64,000 bases of DNA from Homoserinibacter gongjuensis (GTDB taxonomy: Bacteria > Actinomycetota > Actinomycetes > Actinomycetales > Microbacteriaceae), in assembly GCF_030161875.1 (NCBI RefSeq), contig NZ_BSVA01000001.1:620001-684000 (forward strand), written 5' to 3'. The translations under genes were made by a program, and so were the position numbers. Shown in pieces: positions 51,849 through 62,719 of the stretch. The notes under the pieces are model-generated. The model made no database searches and was not told the DNA's origin. It worked only from the letters and a program-made list of their open reading frames with translations. Position 1 is the stretch's first letter, and each line of letters opens with the position of its first letter.

Positions 51849-52114
51849 ACCCCCTGCTGATCGTCATCCTGATCGTGTTCGGCGTGGCCGCCCTGCTCAC
51901 GATCGTGCGCATCGTGATCGGCCCCTCGATCCTCGACCGGGCCGTCGCGAGCGACGTGCTGCTCACCGAGGTGATCTGCGTGCTGGGCGCCGAGATGGCC
52001 ATCAACGGCCACACGCGCCTGCTGCCGGTGCTGCTCATCATCGCGGCCATCGGGGTGTTCGGATCGATCTCGGTCGCGCGCTTCGTCGCCGTCAAAGAGA
52101 GTCGCACGCCATGA
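51845..52114 (+). CDS. mrpF: Mrp antiporter subunit F
   Basis: 89 residues, three helices. RIVIGPSILDRAVASDVLLT is the conserved MrpF signature. ATG overlaps the mrpE stop and the gene's own stop overlaps mrpG (ATGA). Frame intact. Confidence 0.92.
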   Translation: MNPLLIVILIVFGVAALLTIVRIVIGPSILDRAVASDVLLTEVICVLGAEMAINGHTRLLPVLLIIAAIGVFGSISVARFVAVKESRTP

Positions 52115-52557
52115 GCCCCGATGCTGTGGGCCTCGACGCCGTGCTCGACCTCGTGTCGCTCATCCTCATCCTGCTCGGGGCGCTGCTGTGCCTCATCGCG
52201 GCGATCGGACTGCTGCGGCTGCGCGACGTTCCGTCACGCCTGCACGCGGCGACCAAGCCGCAGGTGCTCGGGCTCATCCTCATCTGCATCGCGGTGTCGA
52301 TCTCGCTGCGCGAGTGGCACGTCATCGCCTTCCTCGCGGCGGTCGTCGTGATCCAGTTCGCGACCGCCCCGCTGTCGGCGCACATGGTGGGGCGGCAGGC
52401 GTACCGGAACGGACGCCTGGATGCCGGATCGCTCGTCGCCGACGAGTTGCGTGACGCCGGGGCGACCGACGCCGACGCGACGAGCGAGGATGACGACGAG
52501 GAGGGCGACGGCAGCGACCGGCGCCGTGGGGGCAGGTCGCGGTGGCCCGCGCGGTGA
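52111..52557 (+). CDS. mrpG: Mrp antiporter subunit G
   Basis: 148 residues. Three helices with GLLRLRDVPSRLHAATKPQV and HVIAFLAAVVVIQFATAPLS, which identify MrpG. It carries an added Asp/Glu then Arg-rich C-terminal tail (TSEDDDEEGDGSDRRRGGRS). Last gene of the Mrp operon; the ThuA-like gene starts 16 bp before its stop. Confidence 0.92.
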   Translation: MSPDAVGLDAVLDLVSLILILLGALLCLIAAIGLLRLRDVPSRLHAATKPQVLGLILICIAVSISLREWHVIAFLAAVVVIQFATAPLSAHMVGRQAYRNGRLDAGSLVADELRDAGATDADATSEDDDEEGDGSDRRRGGRSRWPAR

Positions 52558-53185
52558 TCTTCGCCGGGGGCGGCGACTACACCGACCCGTGGCATCCGTT
52601 CGGGGAGACCGCCGAGCGCCTCGGCGCGGTGCTCGTGCCGGAAGGACTCTCGGTGGCCATCGTCGACACCGTGGAGGCGCTCGGCGCGGAGATGCGCGAG
52701 GCCGAACTGCTCGTGCTCAACGCGGGCAGCGGCGACGAGGCGAACCCGCTCGACGCGGAGCTTCTCGGCGTCGTCGAGGCGCACCTGGCGTCCGGTCGGC
52801 CGCTGCTCGCGGTGCACGCCGCCGCGAGCCTCTTTCCGGAGCTCGCCGCGTGGGAGCAGCTGCTCGGCGGACGCTGGGTGCGGGGCGTCAGCTGGCATCC
52901 GCCGCTCGGCGAGGCCCACCTCGAGCTCGCGCCGCACCCCATCACGGCGGGGCTCGAGGGCGTGACGGTCGTCGACGAGCGCTACACCGAGCTGCGACTC
53001 GCCCCCACCGTCACGGTGCTCGCGTGGCACGAGGAGGAGGCGCGCGGCACCCGCTCGCCTGGGTGCACGAGGCCGACGGAACCCGCGTCGTCTACGACGC
53101 CCTCGGCCACGACGCCCGCTCCTACGACAGTGCCGATCGTCGCGAGCTGCTCGCGCGCGAGGTGCGCTGGCTGCTGGCCCGCTAA
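52542..53185 (+). CDS. ThuA-like domain protein (one frame break)
   Basis: About 214 residues when restored, with the glutamine amidotransferase-like fold of ThuA proteins (VIFAGGGDYTDPWHPFGETA, LVLNAGSGDEANP, PLLAVHAAASLFPELAAWEQ, LAWHEEEARG). ThuA proteins are linked to disaccharide or keto-sugar metabolism; the biochemical role is not settled. The frame breaks at 53050-53052; one C gives GTPLAWVHEADGTRVVYDAL. Starts at GTG 52542, overlapping mrpG by 16 bp, so it is co-transcribed although functionally unrelated. Confidence 0.75.
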
Positions 53186-53206
53186 CCGGCCGGACCGCTC
53201 ACCCGG

Positions 53207-54446
53207 CTAACCGAGCAGGGCCGCCGCGTCCTCGCGGCTGATCACGAGCAGCGGGTCGAGCAGGCGCGTCGGCACCTCCCGGATGCCGTTGTCGATGGTG
53301 GCACCGCGGGTCACGGTGGGCGCGGAGCCCTCGACGACCTCGCGCACCATGCTCGCCACGACGCGGGCGAGCTCGCGCGGGTCCTCGTAGACGGTCGAGG
53401 TCTGGGTGCCGTCGCGCATGGCCCGGGCCCCCTGAGGCTCGATCCGCCGCCCGTGAGCACGACGGATGGGCGCGCGGCCTCGGCATCCGCGTCACCGTGC
53501 TCGGCGCCGCCCTCCGCGTCACCGTGCTCGGCGCCGCCCTCCGCGTCGGGCTGCGCGTCGCCCTCCGCGTCGGTATGGGGCGGAATCGTGGCATCGGGCG
53601 GCGGCGGAGCCGGCGGCACGATCGGCTCCCCTCCGGAGGCAGCGGCGTCGCGCTCCAGGTGTCGCCCGCGGGCACGATGCCCCGCCCGTTCTCGAGGAGC
53701 AGCTCGGCGATGGCGGCGCTCATCGCGTCGCTCGGCGACAGCACGCCGGCGAGGGGAACACCCTCGTCGAGCAGCTCGGCGATGCGCTCGGCGGCGGTCG
53801 CGGGATCTCCGCGCAGCACCGCGGTCTGCTCGAGAGCGATCCGCCCCGAGGGCACCACGAGCCGACCCGAATCGAGGTACGGCTGCAGGGTCTCGAGCGC
53901 TCCGGCGAAGGCGTCGCGGGCACCGCGGTCGTCGCCCGAGCCCGCGAGCAGCTCGACGGGCACCGCGTCCGGCACCGCGTCCGCCGGTGCGTCGAGGCCG
54001 AGCGCCTCCACGAACGCCTCCGCGCGCAGACGACCAGCCGCTCGGTGGTCGAACGTCGCGAAGTAGTCCACCTGCTGCGAGTCGACGATGAGCTCGTCGT
54101 AGGCGATGACCGCCACCTCGGGAGCGGCCTCCTCGTCGAGCACCGCGGCGATCGCCGTGGCGTCGACCGGCGCGATCACGACGGCGACGGGGGCCGCCTC
54201 GAGCACGTCACGCAACTGCTCGAGCTGCGTGGGGATGTCGTCGCCCGCGAAGCGCACCTCGACGGCGTAGCCGTCGTCGGCGAGTTCCTGCCGCAGCACC
54301 TCGGCGCTCGCGCCCCAGGCGTTGTCGCGGTCGCCCGGGAACAGCACGGCCACCGGCGGTCCGCTCGGCGCCGGAGTGCACCCCGCGAGCGCCGCGCACG
54401 CGAGCGCTCCGACGGCCGCCGTCGCGAGCATCCGCGCCCACCTCAC
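53207..54446 (-). CDS. ABC-type sugar-binding lipoprotein with repeat-rich insert (two frame breaks)
   Basis: About 413 residues when restored. Signal peptide MRWARMLATAAVGALACAAL and lipobox ALAGC. The mature part resembles xylose/ribose-binding proteins (VAVLFPGDRDNAWGASAEVL, VAVVIAPVDATAIAAVLDEE, GVLSPSDAMSAAIAELL). Breaks lie at C runs 53628-53631 and 53428-53432. An Asp/Glu/Gly-rich insert near the C-terminus is encoded by 27-bp tandem repeats. No transporter genes adjoin it, so it is an orphan binding protein. Confidence 0.72.
53489..53572. repeat. 27-bp tandem repeat inside the lipoprotein gene
   Basis: Two identical 27-bp units (53489-53515 and 53516-53542, each GCGTCACCGTG...GCCGCCCTCC) are followed by a degenerate partial unit to about 53572. 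On the coding strand they give two copies of a GGAEHGDAE peptide within a low-complexity acidic stretch. The unit is a multiple of three, so copy number can vary without breaking the frame. Confidence 0.8.
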
Positions 54447-54540
54447 GCCCCGAGCCTACCTCCGCGAGAGCACGCACTTCGGGGCGCTGTCGGCGACCTT
54501 CCGCCACGAAAGCGGGTGCTCGCGCACCCCCACGGAGTGG

Positions 54541-55474
54541 TCAGCCGATCGTCGCGAACGCCCGCACGGGGAAGGTGCCGAACCCCTCCACGGCCGGCGG
54601 CACGGCCGTGAACCGGGCACCCGACGGCGGCAGCTCGGCGAGGTTCGTGAGGTGCTCCACGACGTGGATGCCCGCACCCAGCAGCCCGGAGTGCGCCGGC
54701 CGGGGCCCGTGCGGCACGACGTCGTCGATGTTGAGCGAATCGATCCCCACGAGCGCCGCACCCTGCTCCACGAGGTACGCGACGCCCGGCGCCGACAGGA
54801 ACGGCGCATCGACCCCGTACGCGGGCCGCCCGAAGTGGCGATCCCATCCGGTGTGCAGCAGCACGGCCTTACCGCGCACGTCGCGGTCCCACAGCGCCTC
54901 GGCCGGGATGCCGCGCGTCGCGAGATCGGTGAGATGGAAGACCTCGGTCGGCAGATCGACGAGGCTCGCGAGCTCGAGCCCCGCGAGATCCGGGCCCTGC
55001 GCGAAACGGTGGTAGGGGCTGTCGAGGTAGGTGCCCGTGTTGCCGATCATCGTGATGAGGTCCATCGCGAACTCGGTGCCCTCCTCATAGTGAGCACGCG
55101 AGTCCTCGCGCGTGAGGTGCGGCGTGAACACCGGCGCCGGCAGTCCCGGGTAGGTCACGAGCCCCTCGCGGATGACGTGGCTCAGGTCGACGACACGGCG
55201 CCCGGATGCTGCGGCCGCGGTGGTCTCGATGCCGCGCGTACCGCGGTGCTGCTCCTCCACGACGACGAGGTTGGTGACCTCGATCGAACCGACGAGGGCG
55301 AGGCCGAGGTGCTGCACGAACAGGCGCCCGACCTCGGCCACCTCCACGTCGGGCCGCGGCAGATCGATCCGGAAGCCCTCGGCCGTGAGGCCGCCCCGTT
55401 GGCGAACGCGACGTGGGCGTCGAAGTGGGCACGGAACTGGGGGCAGCGGGCGGTGCGATGCGGGGCTCAGACAC
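54541..55474 (-). CDS. Cyclase-family (kynurenine formamidase-like) hydrolase with an N-terminal extension (two frame breaks)
   Basis: About 311 residues when restored, from GTG 55474, overlapping the amino-acid permease stop. The C-terminal two thirds are a cyclase domain (VVDLSHVIREGLVTYPGLPA, NTGTYLDSPYHRF, VGIDSLNIDD). The family metal motif HxGTHxDxPxH appears here as NTGTYLDSPYH, so two His are replaced. The first 85 or so residues (FRAHFDAHVAFANGGGLTAE onward) form a separate small domain I do not recognise. Breaks at 55439-55443 and 55394-55397 are cured by one base each. Substrate unknown. Confidence 0.73.
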
Positions 55475-56780
55475 GGGAACGGATCCTCCGGATGACGGTC
55501 ACCAGCACGGCGACGAGGGCGAGCAGGGCGGGCACGAGCAGGTGGTCCCAGGCGAGCACGAGCAGCGCGCCGGTGAGCACGACCGAGACGACCGCCATCC
55601 ACCAGCCGATCGTGAACCGGGCGAGCAGCCGCACGGCAGCGACCATGCCGAGGAAGTACAGCGAGACCATCGAGGCCGTGTGGATGAGGATGAACGTCTG
55701 CATGTCGAGGCCGAAGACGAAGTACACCGAGGCGTAGCCCAACATGATGAGACCGACGAGCCCGATCGCTCGCCTCGGCACGGCACCCGCCTCTGCGCCC
55801 TTGGCCAGCCAGCGCGGCAGGTGCCGATCGCGCGCGAGCGAGGCGGTGAGGTTCGAGAAGGCCGGAACGTAGACGTTGAGTACGCCGAGCGCGATGATCG
55901 TCGCGATACCACCCACGACCGCAGGCCCGAACCCGGGCAGGTTGACCGCGACGAGGTCGATGAGCGGTGCCTGACTGCGTGCCCCGGCGGCTCCGAAGAC
56001 TCCGACGGTCACGAATTGCAGGGCGAGATAGGCGAGGCCGACGACCGTCATGCCGATCACCGTGGCCCACACGATCGTGCGGCGCGGATTGCGGAACTCG
56101 TGCGCGATGTGGGTGATGGCCTCTCCGCCGGCGAACGCCCACACGAAGAGACTGATCCCGAGCGCGACGCCCGACCACCCGTGCGGCAGGAAGGGCGTGA
56201 AGTTCGCCGACTCGACCGCCGGGGCAGCACTGGCGATGACGCCCACGACGACGGCGACGAGCAGGCCCGAGAGACCCAGTTGCACGGTGCCCGAGACCCG
56301 CAGGCCGAACAGGTTGAGCACGAGGGATGCGGCGAGGAACCCCAGACCGATCGCGGCGACCCACCCCCGGTCGAGGCCGAGCGCCGCCGTCAGGTACTCC
56401 CCGCCGAGCGCCGCGACGACGGGTGCGCCGAAGCCCACCCCGAACAGGAACCAGTAGCCCGTCGCGCGCGCCGCGGTATCGCCGAGCGCGAGCCGCACGA
56501 ACGTCGCGACGCCTCCGCCATCCGGATACCGCCCCGCGAGGGCGGCGAAGGTGCCGGCGAGCGGGATCGACAGCACGAGAACGATGCCGACCGCGAGGAT
56601 CGAGGCCGGGCCCGCGGCATCCACCCCGAGCCCCGGCAGCACGAGGATGCCGGTGCCGAGCACCGCGGCGATGTAGAGCGCGGATGCCGTCGGCAGCCCG
56701 ATACGTCCGTGGGCCGCGGATGCCGTGGTCGCCTTGACGGCGGTGATCGCGCTCGCGGGGGCGGCCGGGGTGCGGGTCAT
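55467..56780 (-). CDS. APC-family amino acid permease
   Basis: 437 residues from ATG 56780 (MTRTPAAPASAITAV) with AAGGA upstream. About 12 helices. The substrate-binding first helix is seen as AVLGTGILVLPG and the fifth region as FVWAFAGGEAITHIAHEFRN, both typical of APC transporters. Frame intact. Upstream of and overlapping the cyclase-family gene, so the pair may take up and hydrolyse the same compound; the amino acid is not predictable. Confidence 0.85.
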   Translation of the reverse strand: MTRTPAAPASAITAVKATTASAAHGRIGLPTASALYIAAVLGTGILVLPGLGVDAAGPASILAVGIVLVLSIPLAGTFAALAGRYPDGGGVATFVRLALGDTAARATGYWFLFGVGFGAPVVAALGGEYLTAALGLDRGWVAAIGLGFLAASLVLNLFGLRVSGTVQLGLSGLLVAVVVGVIASAAPAVESANFTPFLPHGWSGVALGISLFVWAFAGGEAITHIAHEFRNPRRTIVWATVIGMTVVGLAYLALQFVTVGVFGAAGARSQAPLIDLVAVNLPGFGPAVVGGIATIIALGVLNVYVPAFSNLTASLARDRHLPRWLAKGAEAGAVPRRAIGLVGLIMLGYASVYFVFGLDMQTFILIHTASMVSLYFLGMVAAVRLLARFTIGWWMAVVSVVLTGALLVLAWDHLLVPALLALVAVLVTVIRRIRSRV

Positions 56781-56868
56781 GTGCTCATCCTTGCGTTGGC
56801 GCGATCGCGCCGTCCAGCGATTTTCCGCCATCACGCGGGCGGATTCAGACAGGCGCAGCGGGGGCTAC

Positions 56869-56924
56869 GACCTCCCGGCGGGAGTTGTTTCTCCCTCCGC
56901 GGGGTCGCGGCTCCAGCTGCGCCC
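56869..56924. repeat. Repeat copy 1: imperfect hairpin followed by GGCTCCAGCTGCGCCC
   Basis: Imperfect 16-bp arms (56869-56884 and 56891-56906) flank TTGTTT, then the shared tail GGCTCCAGCTGCGCCC. The arrangement closely matches a second copy at 61630. It lies between the MetB stop and the permease start and may act as a terminator. Confidence 0.65.
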
Positions 56925-56931
56925 GGAGCGG

Positions 56932-58111
56932 TCAGAGGCGGGCGAGCGTCTCGATCACGTCGGACACGAGGTCGTCGACGCCCTCGATACCCACCGAGAG
57001 GCGCACGACCGCGGGCGACACCTCGAGCGCGGTGCCCCGCACCGAGGCGTGGGTCATCTCGGACGGGTAGCAGACCAGCGACTCGACGCCGCCGAGCGAC
57101 TCCGCCAGCTGGAACAGCTGCGTCGACTCCGCGAAGCGCCGAGCGGCGGCCTCGTCGTGCAGCTCCAGTGAGAGCATGCCGCCGAAGGCACGCATCTGGC
57201 GCGCGGCGAGTTCGTGACCCGGATGCGAGGGCAGGCCGGGGTAGTAGACGTGCGCGAGCTTGGCGTGGCCCACGAGCGCTTCCGCGAGCGCGAGCGCATT
57301 CGCCGAGTGACGGTCCATGCGCACCGCGAGGGTCTTGATGCCGCGGGTCGTGAGCCACGCATCCAGCGGTCCCGAGACAGCCCCCGCGCCGAACTGCAGG
57401 AAGGCGACCTTGTCGGCCAGCTGCTCGCCGCCCACCTCGACTCCGGCGCCCACGATGACCGCACCGCCGAGCACATCCGAGTGCCCGCCCAGGTACTTCG
57501 TGGTCGAGTGCACGACCACGTCGGCACCGAGGGCGAGCGGCTGCTGCAGGTAGGGCGTCGCAAAGGTGTTGTCGACGACGACGATCGCCCCGACCGCGCG
57601 GGCCAGCTCGGCGACCGCGGCGATGTCGGTGACCTTCATGAGCGGGTTCGACGGCGTCTCCACCCACACGATCCGGGTGTTCTCGCGCAGGCCGGCACGC
57701 ACCGCATCCAGGTCGCCCATCTCGACGGTGTCGAGCTCGACGCCCCACGGCACGTGCACGCGGTTGACGAGCCGGTGGGTGCCACCGTAGACGTCGTTGC
57801 CCATGAGAACGTGGTCGCCGGGGGTGAGCACCGCGCGCAGCAACGCGTCTTCGGCGGCGAGACCCGAGGCGAAGCTGAAGGCGCGCGTCCCCCTCGAGCG
57901 AGGCGAGCTGCGTCTCGAGCGAGGTGCGCGTCGGGTTCCGCCCGCGCGCATACTCGTAGCCGCCTCGGAAGCCGCCGATGCCGTCCTGCACGAACGTCGT
58001 CGAGAGGTACAGCGGCGGGATGACGGCACCGGTCGTCGGGTCGAACTCCTGCCCGTCGTGGATCGCGCGGGTGGCGAAGTCGAAGCCGGATGCGGTCTGG
58101 TCGGTGGTCAT
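56932..58111 (-). CDS. metB: Cystathionine gamma-synthase/lyase, PLP enzyme (one frame break)
   Basis: About 393 residues when restored. PLP lysine in VVVHSTTKYLGGHSDVLGG; other conserved parts are GGYEYARGRNPTR, VWVETPSNPLMKVTDI and FGGMLSLEL. Similar in layout to mycobacterial MetB. The frame breaks at the C run 57889-57893; two added bases give LEGGTRAFSFASG. Downstream of cystathionine beta-synthase on the same strand, so reverse transsulfuration (lyase activity) is as likely as synthesis. Confidence 0.86.
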
Positions 58112-58167
58112 CGTCGTTCCTTGCTCAGGGGTGGTGCGGGGCTCGTGCTCTGGCGCGCCGGCGAGGG

Positions 58168-59529
<1,362 letters not shown>

Positions 59530-59572
59530 CCCCGAGCCTACCCGCGCACGTGCCGTGTTACCCGGGTCACCG

Positions 59573-59684
59573 CTGTTGTGCAGGACTTCTCTGTTGTGCA
59601 GGAACTGCGCGCGTCCGCGGCGGCGAGATGCCCGGAAAATCAGGGTTCGGGCCGCGCAAGGCCGCGGAAACTCCTGCACAACAG
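59573..59684. repeat. MITE-like element with TTGTGCAGGA ends
   Basis: CTGTTGTGCAGGA occurs at 59573-59585 and 59591-59603, and its exact inverse TCCTGCACAACAG at 59672-59684. The inner pair bounds a 94-bp unit containing further complementary GC stretches (CCGCGG at both shoulders). No coding capacity. It fills the 166-bp gap between cbs and the ABC exporter. Confidence 0.65.
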
Positions 59685-59695
59685 CAGCCCGGCGA

Positions 59696-61569
59696 TCATG
59701 ACGTCGGCGTGACCCCGGATGCCGTGAGCTGCTCCGCGAAGAGCCGCGCGTACTCCCCGTCGAGGGCGAGCAGCTCCGGGTGCGTGCCCGACTCGACGAT
59801 GCGCCCGGCGCGCACGACGTGGATGACATCCGCGTCGACCACGGTCGAGAGCCGGTGGGCGATCGCGATGGTCGTGCGCCCGCGGGATGCCGCGTCGAGC
59901 GCCGACTGCACGATGCGCTCCGACACGGTGTCGAGCGCGCTCGTGGCCTCGTCGAGGATGAGCACGGCCGGGTCCTTGAGCAGCACGCGCGCGATCGCGA
60001 CGCGCTGCTTCTCGCCTCCGGAGAGCCGGTAGCCGCGCTCCCCCACGAGCGTCTCGTAGCCGTCGGGGAATGAGGCGATGGTCGCGTGGATGTTCGCCGA
60101 GCGGCACGCGGCCTCGAGCTCCTCCTGTGTGGCGTCGGGCTTGGCGTAGCGCAGGTTGTCGGCGATCGTCGCGTGGAAGAGGTAGGTCTCCTGGCTCACG
60201 ACGCCGATGTGGTCGATGAGGGATGCGTGCCGCAGCGTCCGCACGTCGTCTCCCGCGAACAGGACGGCCCCCGCGCTCGCCTCGTAGAGCCGCGGGATGA
60301 GGTACGACACCGTGGTCTTGCCCGCGCCCGAGGGCCCCACGAACGCGACGTACTGCCCCTTCTCGATACGGAACGAGACGTCTTGCAAGGTGCCCGCGGC
60401 ATCCGGTGCAGCGTCCGGATAGCGGAAGGTCACCTCGCGGAACTCCACCTCGCCGAGCCGCGCGGCGTCGACCACGCGCGCGTCCGCAGCATCCGTGATC
60501 GACGGCACCAGATCGAGGTACTCGAAGATGCGCGCGAACAGCGCCCGTGAGGTCTGCAGGTCGAGCGCCACGCGCAGCAGCCCCATGAGCGGGAACATGA
60601 GGCGCGCCTGCACCGTCGTGAACGCCACGATCGTGCCGGCCGTCACCGGCACATCCCGCAGGATGAGCCACGCCGCCACGAGGTAGACCACCGCGGGCAC
60701 GACCGACATGAACACCCCGACGACCGCGAAGAACCACTGGCCCGACATCTGCTGCCGCACCTGCAGCATGATCTGCCGATCGTTCTCGGATGCGTAACGC
60801 GCGATCTCGGCCGGCTGCCGGTTGAAGGTCTTCGCGAGCAGGATGCCCGACACCGAGAGGGTCTCCTGGGTGATCGCCGTCATCTCCGACAGCGACTCCT
60901 GGGTCTGGGTCGCGATGCGCGCCCGCACCTGGCCGACCCGGCGCTGCGCGAGCACGAGCACGGGCAGCAGCACGACGGCCACGACCGTGAGCTGCCAGCT
61001 CAGCAGCAGCATGGCCACGAGCGCGCCGATGACGGTCACGGTGTTGCCGACGACGCTCGAGATCGTGTTGTTCAAGACGCCCGCCACGCCGCCCACGTCG
61101 TTCTGCAGCCGGGACTGGATGACGCCCGTCTTGGTGCGCGTGAAGAAGCCGAGCTCCATCGCCTGCAGGTGGCTGAACAGTCGCACCCGCAGAGCGCCCA
61201 TGACTGAGTTGCCGACGCGCGCCGTGAGGTAGGTCTGCCAGACGCCCAGCGCCGCCGACACGAGCCACAGGCCCACCATCGCGCCGACGAGCCACATCAG
61301 CACCGGCACATCCGGGCTTCCGGATGGCGGGAACAGCCCCTCGTCGAACGCGCGTTGGGTGAGCAACGGGGCAGCACACCGAGTCCCGCGGAGATCAACA
61401 CGAGCACGATCGTCGTGACGAGCTGCCCCGCGAACGGACGGAACAGCTCGCCGATGCGCCCGAGCAGGTTCGGGATGCGCGGAGCCGAGGCGTTCTCCGC
61501 CCGCTGCACCTCGGCATCCCGGCTGCCGACGCGACCCGCCGCGCCGCCGCGCCCGCCGCCCATGCTCAT
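59696..61569 (-). CDS. ABC exporter, membrane and ATPase domains fused (one frame break)
   Basis: About 624 residues when restored, a half-transporter of the MsbA/multidrug type. The membrane domain begins LFRPFAGQLVTTIVLVLISA; the ATPase domain has Walker A GPSGAGKTT, signature LSGGEKQRVA and Walker B VLILDEATSALD. The start is ATG 61569 (MSMGGGRGG). The frame breaks at the G run 61368-61371; one base gives LGVLPPLLTQRAFDEGLFP. A homodimer is expected. Substrate unknown (drug, lipid or peptide). Confidence 0.86.
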
Positions 61570-61624
61570 GGATCGAGCCTAGGCCGCACCCGGGGTGCCG
61601 CACCGGCTGCCCACCATGGCGGGA

Positions 61625-61686
61625 GAAACGACCTCGCGGCGGGGGTCGTTTCCCCCGCCGCGAGGTCATGGCTCCAGCTGCGCCCC
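61625..61686. repeat. Repeat copy 2: perfect hairpin followed by GGCTCCAGCTGCGCCC
   Basis: Arms GACCTCGCGGCGGGGG and CCCCCGCCGCGAGGTC are exact inverses with loop TCGTTT (61630-61667), then the tail shared with 56869-56924. It is in the gap between the sugar permease stop and the ABC exporter start and could terminate the sugar operon. Confidence 0.7.
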
Positions 61687-61688
61687 GA

Positions 61689-62719
61689 TCAGCCCTTGGT
61701 CGACCCGGCCAGCAGGCCGCGCACGAAGTAGCGCTGCAGCGAGAAGAACACGATGAGCGGCACGACGAGCGACACGAACGCCCCCGCCGTGAGGCGCTGC
61801 CACTCCTGACCGCGCGAGCCGACCATCTCGGCCAACCGCTGAGTCAGTGGCGCCGCATCCTGCGTGCCGCCCGAGAAGATGAGCGCCACCAGCAGGTCGT
61901 TCCACACCCAGAGGAACTGGAAGATCGCAACGGAGGCGAGCGCAGGGATCGCGAGCGGCAACACGATGCGGAAGAAGATCTGGCCGTGGGTCGCACCGTC
62001 GACGCGTGCCGCCTCGATCACCTCGTTCGGGATCTCGGAGATGAAGTTGTGCAGGAGGAAGATCGCGAGAGGCAGCGCGAACATCGTGTGCGCGATCCAG
62101 ATCGGCAGATAGTTCTGCACGGGGATCATCGGGATCACGTCGTGAAGCCACTGCTGGCCCGGCTTCAGGAAGGTGGAGAAGAACTGCAGCAGCGGCACGA
62201 GCGCCATCTGCAGCGGCACGATCTGCAACGCGAACACGAAGATGAACAGCGCGTTCACCCACTTGAACCGCATCCAGGCGAAGGCGTAGGCCGCCATCGA
62301 CGCGAAGGTGAGGGGAAGATCGTCGACGGGATCGCGATGAACAGCGAGTTGACGAAATAGGCGCCGAGCTGAGGCGAGGACTGCGACGGCGAGAGCAGCA
62401 CATCCCGGTAGTTGTCGAGGGTGAAGCCGGGGTTCTGGAAGATCGTCCACCACCCGGTGTTGAGGATGAGCTCCGCGGGTCGGAACGAGGAGATGAACAG
62501 GCCGAAGGTGGGGATCGTCCACACCACCGCGATGATGAGCGCCGCGACGGTTGCCCCGCGCGAGGTGAGGCGGCGCTTGACGCGCTTCGTCTTGGAGCCC
62601 AGCTCCGCTTCCTCGGCGACCTCGATCTCGCCTCGACCGTCCTTCATGGGCAGATCCGCGGGAGCCACGGAACTGCGTGCGATACCTCCGCCGGCGACTC
62701 CGGCGTCCATCGAAGTCAT
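61689..62719 (-). CDS. Carbohydrate ABC transporter permease, MalG type (one frame break)
   Basis: About 343 residues when restored. Long N-terminal cytoplasmic tail (MTSMDAGVAGGGIARSSVAP), then helix GATVAALIIAVVWTIPTFGL. The coupling loop reads EAARVDGAT, and the C-terminus is RYFVRGLLAGSTKG. The frame breaks at the G run 62312-62315; one base gives IFPLTFASMAAYAFAW. The ATG overlaps the stop of the MalF-type gene (ATGA). Confidence 0.86.

Noticed and set aside
53489..53572. CRISPR-like repeats
   Set aside because: Units are directly tandem without spacers and lie in a coding frame.
55413..57338. 641-residue open frame antisense to the amino-acid permease
   Set aside because: Shadow frame; the opposite strand encodes an intact 437-residue transporter.
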